Of a DNA stretch of 64,000 nucleotides, positions 53,100-63,300 are shown piece by piece (within the stretch, counting starts at the first letter, position 1; every line of letters starts with the position of its first letter). The stretch comes from Bathymodiolus brooksi. Lineage: Eukaryota > Mollusca > Bivalvia > Mytilida > Modiolidae. The notes beneath the pieces are model-generated. The model was not told the DNA's origin. It did not search any database and saw only the letters and a program-made list of their open reading frames with translations. Made by a program: the position numbers and the translations under genes. The DNA lies in contig OY804589.1 in the NCBI GenBank assembly GCA_963680875.1, positions 28,436,962-28,500,961 on the forward strand, written 5' to 3'.

Positions 53100-55240
53100 T
53101 AGAGAGTTGACTCATGTTTTGTTTGTGAGTTGACCCATGTTTTGTTAGAGAGTTGACCCATGTTTTGTTGGAGAGTTGACTCGTGTTTTGTTTGAGAGTT
53201 GACCCATGTTTTGTTTGAGAGTTGACTCATGTTTTGTTTGAAAATTGATCCATGTTTTGTTAGAGAGTTGACTCATGTTTTGTATGTGAGTTGACCCATG
53301 TTTTGTTTGAAAGTTGACCCATGTTTTGTTAGAGAGTTGACTCAAGTTTTGTTTGTGAGTTGACCCATGTTTTGTTTGAGAGTTGACTCATGTTTTGTTT
53401 GTGAGTTGACCCATGTTTTCTTTGAAAGTTGACCCATGTTTTGTTAGAGAATTGATCCATGTATTGTTTGTGAGTTGAACCATGTTTTGTTCGTGAGTTG
53501 ACTCATGTTTTGTTTGAAAGTTGACCCATGTTTTGTTAGAGAGTTGACTCGAGTTTTGTTTGAGAGTTGACCCATGTTTTGTTTGAGAGTTGACTCATGT
53601 TTTGTTTGAAAATTAATCATGTTTTGTTAGAGAGTTGACTCATGTTTTGTTTGTGAGTTGACCCATGTTTTGTTTGAAAGTTGACCCATGTTTTGTTAGA
53701 GAATTGACTCAAGTTTGGTTTGAAAATTTACCCATGTTTTGTTAGAGAGTTGACCCATGTTTTGTTTGAGAGTTGGCTCATGTTTTGTTTGTGAGTTGAC
53801 CGATATTTTGTTAGAGAGTTGACCCATGTTTTGTTAGAGAGTTGACCCATGTTTTGTTTGATAGTTGACTCATGTTTTGTTTGTGAGTTGACCCATGTTT
53901 TGTTAGAGAGTTGACCCATGTTTTGTTAGAGAGTTGACCCATGTTTTGTTTGAGTGTTGACTCATGTTTTGTTTGAGAGTTGACTCATGATTTGTTTGAG
54001 AGTTGACTCATGTTTTGTTTGAGAGTTGACTCATGTTTTGTTTGAGAGTTGACCCATGTTTTGTTTGAGAGTTGACTCATGTTTTGTTAGAGTGTTGACT
54101 CATGTTTTGTTTGTGAGTTGACCCATGTTTTGTTTGAGAGTTGACCCATGTTTTGTTTGAGAGTTGACTCATGTTTTGTTTGAAAATTGATCCATGTTTT
54201 GTTAGAGAGTTGAATCATGTTTTGTTTGTGAGTTGACCCATGTTTTGATAGAGAGTTGACTCGTGTTTTGTTTGAGAGTTGACCCATGTTTTGTTTGAGA
54301 GTTGACTCATGTTTTGTTTGAAAATTGATCCATGTTTTGTTAGAGAGTTGACTCATGTTTTGTTTGTGAGTTGACCCATGTTTTCTTTGAAAGTTGACCC
54401 ATGTTTTGTTAGAGAATTGATCCATGTTTTGTTTGTGAGTTGACCCATGTTTTGTTTGTGTGTTGACCCATGTTTTGTTTGAAAGTTGACCCATGTTTTG
54501 TTAGAGAGTTGACTCGTGTTTTGTTTGAGAGTTGACCCATGTTTTGTTTGAGAGTTAATTCATGTTTTGTTTGAAAATTGATCCATGTTTTGTTAGAGAG
54601 TTGACTCATGTTTTGTTTGTGAGTTGACCCATGTTTTGTTTGAAAGTTGACCCATGTTTTGTTAGAGAATTGACTCATGTTTGGTTTGAAAATTGACCCA
54701 TGTTTTGTTAGAGAGTTGATCCATGTTTTGTTTGAGAGTTGGCTCATGTTTTGTTTGTGAGTTGACCCGTATTTTGTTAGAGAGTTGACCCATGTTTTGT
54801 TAGAGAGTTGACCCATGTTTTGTTTGAGAGTTGACTCATGTTTTGTTTGTGAGTTGACCCATGTTTTGTTAGAGAGTTGACCCATGTTTTGTTAGAGAGT
54901 TGACCCATGTTTTGTTTGAGTGTTGACTCATGTTTTGTTTGAGAGTTGACTCATGATTTGTTTGAGAGTTGACTCATGTTCTGTGTGAGAGTTGACTCAT
55001 GTTTTGTTAGAGAGTTGACCCATGTTTTGTTGGAGAGTTGACTCGTGTTTTGTTTGAGAGTTGACCCATGTTTTGTTTGAGAGTTGACTCATGTTTTGTT
55101 TGAAAATTGATCCATGTTTTGTTTGTGAGTTGACCCATGTTTTGTTTGAAAGTTGACCCATGCTTTGTTAGAGAGTTGACTCATGTTTTGTTTGTGAGTT
55201 GACCCATGTTTTGTTTGAGAGTTGACCCATGTTTTGTTAG
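53100..55240. repeat. 2,138-bp higher-order repeat, first member
   Basis: Markers repeat 2,138 bp apart: GTTGGAGAGTTGACTCG near 53,169 and 55,307, the 1-base-short unit AAAATTAATCATG near 53,612 and 55,750, and TTTTGATAGAGAG near 54,246 and 56,384. 2,138 is 93 x 23 minus 1, matching the short unit. Breakpoints are approximate. Confidence 0.82.
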
Positions 55241-57300
55241 AGAGTTGACTCATGTTTTGTTTGTGAGTTGACCCATGTTTTGTTAGAGAGTTGACCCATG
55301 TTTTGTTGGAGAGTTGACTCGTGTTTTGTTTGAGAGTTGACCCATGTTTTGTTTGAGAGTTGACTCATGTTTTGTTTGAAAATTGATCCATGTTTTGTTA
55401 GAGAGTTGACTCATGTTTTGTATGTGAGTTGACCCATGTTTTGTTTGAAAGTTGACCCATGTTTTGTTAGAGAGTTGACTCAAGTTTTGTTTGTGAGTTG
55501 ACCCATGTTTTGTTTGAGAGTTGACTCATGTTTTGTTTGTGAGTTGACCCATGTTTTCTTTGAAAGTTGACCCATGTTTTGTTAGAGAATTGATCCATGT
55601 ATTGTTTGTGAGTTGAACCATGTTTTGTTCGTGAGTTGACTCATGTTTTGTTTGAAAGTTGACCCATGTTTTGTTAGAGAGTTGACTCGAGTTTTGTTTG
55701 AGAGTTGACCCATGTTTTGTTTGAGAGTTGACTCATGTTTTGTTTGAAAATTAATCATGTTTTGTTAGAGAGTTGACTCATGTTTTGTTTGTGAGTTGAC
55801 CCATGTTTTGTTTGAAAGTTGACCCATGTTTTGTTAGAGAATTGACTCAAGTTTGGTTTGAAAATTGACCCATGTTTTGTTAGAGAGTTGACCCATGTTT
55901 TGTTTGAGAGTTGGCTCATGTTTTGTTTGTGAGTTGACCGATATTTTGTTAGAGAGTTGACCCATGTTTTGTTAGAGAGTTGACCCATGTTTTGTTTGAT
56001 AGTTGACTCATGTTTTGTTTGTGAGTTGACCCATGTTTTGTTAGAGAGTTGACCCATGTTTTGTTAGAGAGTTGACCCATGTTTTGTTTGAGTGTTGACT
56101 CATGTTTTGTTTGAGAGTTGACTCATGATTTGTTTGAGAGTTGACTCATGTTTTGTTTGAGAGTTGACTCATGTTTTGTTTGAGAGTTGACCCATGTTTT
56201 GTTTGAGAGTTGACTCATGTTTTGTTAGAGTGTTGACTCATGTTTTGTTTGTGAGTTGACCCATGTTTTGTTTGAGAGTTGACCCATGTTTTGTTTGAGA
56301 GTTGACTCATGTTTTGTTTGAAAATTGATCCATGTTTTGTTAGAGAGTTGAATCATGTTTTGTTTGTGAGTTGACCCATGTTTTGATAGAGAGTTGACTC
56401 GTGTTTTGTTTGAGAGTTGACCCATGTTTTGTTTGAGAGTTGACTCATGTTTTGTTTGAAAATTGATCCATGTTTTGTTAGAGAGTTGACTCATGTTTTG
56501 TTTGTGAGTTGACCCATGTTTTCTTTGAAAGTTGACCCATGTTTTGTTAGAGAATTGATCCATGTTTTGTTTGTGAGTTGACCCATGTTTTGTTTGTGTG
56601 TTGACCCATGTTTTGTTTGAAAGTTGACCCATGTTTTGTTAGAGAGTTGACTCGTGTTTTGTTTGAGAGTTGACCCATGTTTTGTTTGAGAGTTAATTCA
56701 TGTTTTGTTTGAAAATTGATCCATGTTTTGTTAGAGAGTTGACTCATGTTTTGTTTGTGAGTTGACCCATGTTTTGTTTGAAAGTTGACCCATGTTTTGT
56801 TAGAGAATTGACTCATGTTTGGTTTGAAAATTGACCCATGTTTTGTTAGAGAGTTGATCCATGTTTTGTTTGAGAGTTGGCTCATGTTTTGTTTGTGAGT
56901 TGACCCGTATTTTGTTAGAGAGTTGACCCATGTTTTGTTAGAGAGTTGACCCATGTTTTGTTTGAGAGTTGACTCATGTTTTGTTTGTGAGTTGACCCAT
57001 GTTTTGTTAGAGAGTTGACCCATGTTTTGTTAGAGAGTTGACCCATGTTTTGTTTGAGTGTTGACTCATGTTTTGTTTGAGAGTTGACTCATGATTTGTT
57101 TGAGAGTTGACTCATGTTCTGTGTGAGAGTTGACTCATGTTTTGTTAGAGAGTTGACCCATGTTTTGTTGGAGAGTTGACTCGTGTTTTGTTTGAGAGTT
57201 GACCCATGTTTTGTTTGAGAGTTGACTCATGTTTTGTTTGAAAATTGATCCATGTTTTGTTTGTGAGTTGACCCATGTTTTGTTTGAAAGTTGACCCTTG
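55241..57300. repeat. 2,138-bp higher-order repeat, second member
   Basis: This is the tandem partner of 53,100-55,240 with nearly identical unit order. A GTTGGAGAGTTGACTCG unit near 57,166 matches one near 55,028 at the same 2,138-bp offset. Collinearity fades after about 57,290, where GACCCTTG and CAAGTATTG variants appear. Single-base differences between the members are few, which suggests a recent duplication. Confidence 0.8.
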
Positions 57301-60300
57301 TTTTGTTAGAGAGTTGACTCAAGTATTGTTTGTGAGTTGACCCATGTTTTGTTTGAGAGTTGACTCATGTTTTGTTTGTGAGTTGACCCATGTTTTGTTA
57401 GAGAGTTGACCCATGTTTTGTTAGAGAGTTGACCCATGTTTTGTTTGAGTGTTGACTCATGTTTTGTTTGAGAGTTGACTCATGATTTGTTTGAGAGTTG
57501 ACCCATGTTTTGTTTGAGAGTTGACTCATGGTTTGTTAGAGAGTTGACCCATGTTTGTTAGAGAGTTGACCCATGCTTTTTTGAGAGTTGACTCATGTTT
57601 TGTTTGTGAGTTGACCCATGTTTTGTTTGAGAGTTGACCTTAGAGAGTTGACTCATGTTTTGTTTGTTAGTTGACCCATGTTTTGTTAGAGAGTTGACCC
57701 ATGTTTTGTTAGAGAGTTGATTCATGTTTTGTTTGAGAGTTGACCCATGTTTTGTTTGAGAGTTGACTCATGTTTTGTTTGAAAATTGATCCATGTTTTG
57801 TTAGAGAGTTGACCCATGTTTTGTTTGTGAGTTGACCCATGTTTTGTTTGAAAGTTGACCCATGTTTTGCTAGAGAGTTGACTCATGTTTTGTTTGAAAA
57901 TTGACCCATGTTTTGTTAGAGAGTTGACTCATGTTTTGTTTGTGAGTTGACACATGTTGTGTTTGAGAGTTGACTCATGTTTTGTTTGTGAGTTGACCCA
58001 TGTTTTGTTAGAGAGTTGACCCATGTTTTGTTTGAGAGTTGACTCATGTTTTGCTTGAGTGTTGACTCATGTTTTGTTTGAGTGTTGACTCATGATTTGT
58101 TTGAGTGTTGACCCATGTTTTGTTTGAGAGTTGAATCATATTTTGTTAGAGTGTTGATTCGTGTTTTGTTTGAGAGTTAACTCATGTTTTGTTAGGAAGT
58201 TGACTCATGTTTTGTTTGAGTGTTGACTCATGTTTTGTTTGAGAGTTGACCCATGTTTTGTTAGAGAGTTGATCCATGTTTTGTTAGAGAGTTGACCCAT
58301 GTTTTGTTTGGGAGTTGACTCATGTTTTGTTTGTGAGTTGACCCATGTTTTGTTTGAGAGTTGACTCATGTTTTGTTAGAGAATTGACTCATGTTTTGTT
58401 TGTGAGTTGACCCATGTTTTGTTAGAGAGTTGACCCATGTTTTGTTAGAGAGTTGACTCATGTTTTGTTTGAGAGTTGACCCATGTTTTGTTTGAGAGTT
58501 GACTCATGCTTTGTTTGAAAATTGACCCATGTTTTGTTAGAGAGTTGACTCATGTTTTGTTTGTGAGTTGACCCATGTTTTGTTTGAGAGTTGACTCATG
58601 TTTTGTTAGAGTGTTGACTCATGTTTTGTTTGAAAATTGACCCATGTTATGTTAGAAAGTTGATTCATGTTTTGTTTGTGAGTTGACCCATGTTTTGTTT
58701 GAGAGTTGACTCATGTTTTGTTTGTGAGTTGACCCATGCTTTGTTAGAGAGTAGACCCATGTTTTGTTAGAGAGTTGATTTATGTTTTGTTTGTGAGTTG
58801 ACCCATGTTTTGTTTGAGAGTTGACCCATGTTTTGTTTGTGAGTTGACTCATGTTTTGTTTGAAAGTTGACCCATGTTTTGTTAGAGAGTTGACTCGTGT
58901 TTTGTTTGAGAGTTGACCCATGTTTTGTTTGAGAGTTGACTCATGTTTTGTTTGAAAATTGATCCATGTTTTGTTAGAGAGTTGACTCATGTTTTGTTTG
59001 TGAGTTGACCCATGTTTTGTTTGAAAGTTGACCCATGTTTTGTTAGAGAATTGACTCATGTTTGGTTTGAAAATTGACCCATGTTTTGTTAGAGAGTTGA
59101 CCCATGTTTTGTTTGAGAGTTGGCTCATGTTTTGTTTGTGAGTTGACCGATATTTTGTTAGAGAGTTGACCCATGTTTTGTTGGAGAGTTGACCCATGTT
59201 TTGTTTGAGAGTTGACTCATGTTTTGTTTGTGAGTTGACCCATGTTTTGTTAGAGAGTTGACCCATGTTTTGTTAGAGAGTTGACCCATGTTTTGTTTGA
59301 GTGTTGACTCATGTTTTGTTTGAGAGTTGACTCATGATTTGTTTGAGAGTTGACCCATGTTTTGTTTGAGAGTTGACTCATGGTTTGTTAGAGAGTTGAC
59401 CCATGTTTGTTAGAGAGTTGACCCATGCTTTTTTGAGAGTTGACTCATGTTTTGTTTGTGAGTTGACCCATGTTTTGTTTGAGAGTTGACCTTAGAGAGT
59501 TGACTCATGTTTTGTTTGTTAGTTGACCCATGTTTTGTTAGAGAGTTGACCCATGTTTTGTTAGAGAGTTGATTCATGTTTTGTTTGAGAGTTGACCCAT
59601 GTTTTGTTTGAGAGTTGACCCATGTTTTGTTTGAAAATTGATCCATGTTTTGTTAGAGAGTTGACCCATGTTTTGTTTGTGAGTTGACCCATGTTTTGTT
59701 TGAAAGTTGACCCATGTTTTGTTAGAGAGTTGACTCATGTTTTGTTTGAAAATTGACCCATGTTTTGTTAGAGAGTTGACTCATGTTTTGTTTGTGAGTT
59801 GACACATGTTGTGTTTGAGAGTTGACTCATGTTTTGTTTGTGAGTTGACCCATGTTTTGTTAGAGAGTTGACCCATGTTTTGTTTGAGAGTTGACTCATG
59901 TTTTGCTTGAGTGTTGACTCATGATTTGTTTGAGTGTTGACTCATGATTTGTTTGAGTGTTGACCCATGTTTTGTTTGAGAGTTGAATCATATTTTGTTA
60001 GAGTGTTGATTCGTGTTTTGTTTGAGAGTTAACTCATGTTTTGTTAGGAAGTTGACTCATGTTTTGTTTGAGTGTTGACTCATGTTTTGTTTGAGAGTTG
60101 ACCCATGTTTTGTTAGAGAGTTGATCCATGTTTTGTTAGAGAGTTGACCCATGTTTTGTTTGGGAGTTGACTCATGTTTTGTTTGTGAGTTGACCCGTGT
60201 TTTGTTTGAGAGTTGACTCATGTTTTGTTAGAGAATTGACTCATGTTTTGTTTGTGAGTTGACCCATGTTTTGTTAGAGAGTTGACCAATGTTTTGTTTG

Positions 60301-63300
60301 AGAGTTGACTCATGTTTTGTTTGAAAATTGACCCATGTTTTGTTAGAGAGTTGACTCATGTTTTGTTTGTGAGTTGACCCATGTTTTGTTTGAGAGTTGA
60401 CTCATGTTTTGTTAGAGAGTTGACTCATGTTTTGTTTGAAAATTGACCCATGTTATGTTAGAAAGTTGATTCATGTTTTGTTTGTGAGTTGACCCATGTT
60501 TTGTTTGAGAGTTGACTCATGTTTTGTTTGTGAGTTGACCCATGCTTTGTTAGAGAGTAGACCCATGTTTTGTTAGAGAGTTGATTTATGTTTTGTTTGT
60601 GAGTTGACCCATGTTTTGTTTGAGAGTTGACCCATGTTTTGTTTGTGAGTTGACTCATGTTTTGTTTGAAAGTTGACCCATGTTTTGTTAGAGAGTTGAC
60701 TCGTGTTTTGTTTGAGAGTTGACCCATGTTTTGTTTGAGAGTTGACTCATGTTTTGTTTGAAAATTGATCCATGTTTTGTTAGAGAGTTGACTCATGTTT
60801 TGTTTGTGAGTTGACCCATGTTTTGTTTGAAAGTTGACCCATGTTTTGTTAGAGAATTGACTCATGTTTGGTTTGAAAATTGACCCATGTTTTGTTAGAG
60901 AGTTGACCCATGTTTTGTTTGAGAGTTGGCTCATGTTTTGTTTGTGAGTTGACCGATATTTTGTTAGAGAGTTGACCCACGTTTTGTTAGAGAGTTGACC
61001 CATGTTTTGTTTGAGTGTTGACTCATGTTTTGTTTGAGAGTTGACTCATGATTTGTTTGAGAGTTGACTCATGTTTTGTTTGAGAGTTGACTCATGTTTT
61101 GTTTGAGAGTTGACCCATGTTTTGTTTGAGAGTTGACCCATGTTTTGTTTGAGAGTTGACTCATGTTTTGTTTGAAAATTGATCCATGTTTTGTTAGAGA
61201 GTTGACTCATGTTTTGTTTGTGAGTTGACCCATGTTTTGTTAGAGAGTTGACTCGTGTTTTGTTTGAGAGTTGACCCATATTTTGTTTGAGAGTTGACTC
61301 ATGTTTTGTTTGAAAATTGATCCATGTTTTGTTAGAGAGTTGACTCATGTTTTGTTTGTGAGTTGACCCATGTTTTCTTTGAAAGTTGACCCATGTTTTG
61401 TTAGAGAATTGATCCATGTTTTGTTTGTGAGTTGACCCATGTTTTGTTTGGGAGTTGACTCATGTTTTGTTTGAAAGTTGACCCATGTTTTGTTAGAGAG
61501 TTGACCCATGTTTTGTTTGAGTGTTGACTCATGTTTTGTTTGAGAGTTGACTCATGATTTGTTTGAGAGTTGACCCATGTTTTGTTTGAGAGTTGACTCA
61601 TGGTTTGTTAGAGAGTTGACCCATGTTTGTTAGAGAGTTGACCCATGCTTTTTTGAGAGTTGACTCATGTTTTGTTTGTGAGTTGACCCATGTTTTGTTT
61701 GAGAGTTGACCTTAGAGAGTTGACTCATGTTTTGTTTGTTAGTTGACCCATGTTTTGTTAGAGAGTTGACCCATGTTTTGTTAGAGAGTTGATTCATGTT
61801 TTGTTTGAGAGTTGACCCATGTTTTGTTTGAGAGTTGACTCATGTTTTGTTTGAAAATTGATCCATGTTTTGTTAGAGAGTTGACCCATGTTTTGTTTGT
61901 GAGTTGACCCATGTTTTGTTTGAAAGTTGACCCATGTTTTGTTAGAGAGTTGACTCATGTTTTGTTTGAAAATTGACCCATGTTTTGTTAGAGAGTTGAC
62001 TCATGTTTTGTTTGTGAGTTGACACATGTTGTGTTTGAGAGTTGACTCATGTTTTGTTTGTGAGTTGACCCATGTTTTGTTAGAGAGTTGACCCATGTTT
62101 TGTTTGAGAGTTGACTCATGTTTTGCTTGAGTGTTGACTCATGTTTTGTTTGAGTGTTGACTCATGATTTGTTTGAGTGTTGACCCATGTTTTGTTTGAG
62201 AGTTGAATCATATTTTGTTAGAGTGTTGATTCGTGTTTTGTTTGAGAGTTAACTCATGTTTTGTTAGGAAGTTGACTCATGTTTTGTTTGAGTGTTGACT
62301 CATGTTTTGTTTGAGAGTTGACCCATGTTTTGTTAGAGAGTTGATCCATGTTTTGTTAGAGAGTTGACCCATGTTTTGTTTGGGAGTTGACTCATGTTTT
62401 GTTTGTGAGTTGACCCATGTTTTGTTTGAGAGTTGACTCATGTTTTGTTAGAGAATTGACTCATGTTTTGTTTGTGAGTTGACCCATGTTTTGTTAGAGA
62501 GTTGACCCATGTTTTGTTAGAGAGTTGACTCATGTTTTGTTTGAGAGTTGACCCATGTTTTGTTTGAGAGTTGACTCATGTTTTGTTTGAAAATTGACCC
62601 ATGTTTTGTTAGAGAGTTGACTCATGTTTTGTTTGTGAGTTGACCCATGTTTTGTTTGAGAGTTGACTCATGTTTTGTTAGAGAGTTGACTCATGTTTTG
62701 TTTGAAAATTGACCCATGTTATGTTAGAAAGTTGATTCATGTTTTGTTTGTGAGTTGACCCATGTTTTGTTTGAGAGTTGACTCATGTTTTGTTTGTGAG
62801 TTGACCCATGCTTTGTTAGAGAGTAGACCCATGTTTTGTTAGAGAGTTGATTTATGTTTTGTTTGTGAGTTGACCCATGTTTTGTTTGAGAGTTGACCCA
62901 TGTTTTGTTTGTGAGTTGACTCATGTTTTGTTTGAAAGTTGACCCATGTTTTGTTAGAGAGTTGACTCGTGTTTTGTTTGAGAGTTGACCCATGTTTTGT
63001 TTGAGAGTTGACTCATGTTTTGTTTGAAAATTGATCCATGTTTTGTTAGAGAGTTGACTCATGTTTTGTTTGTGAGTTGACCCATGTTTTGTTTGAAAGT
63101 TGACCCATGTTTTGTTAGAGAATTGACTCATGTTTGGTTTGAAAATTGACCCATGTTTTGTTAGTGAGTTGACCCATGTTTTGTTTGAGAGTTGGCTCAT
63201 GTTTTGTTTGTGAGTTGACCGATATTTTGTTAGAGAGTTGACCCATGTTTTGTTGGAGAGTTGACCCATGTTTTGTTTGAGAGTTGACTCATGTTTTGTT

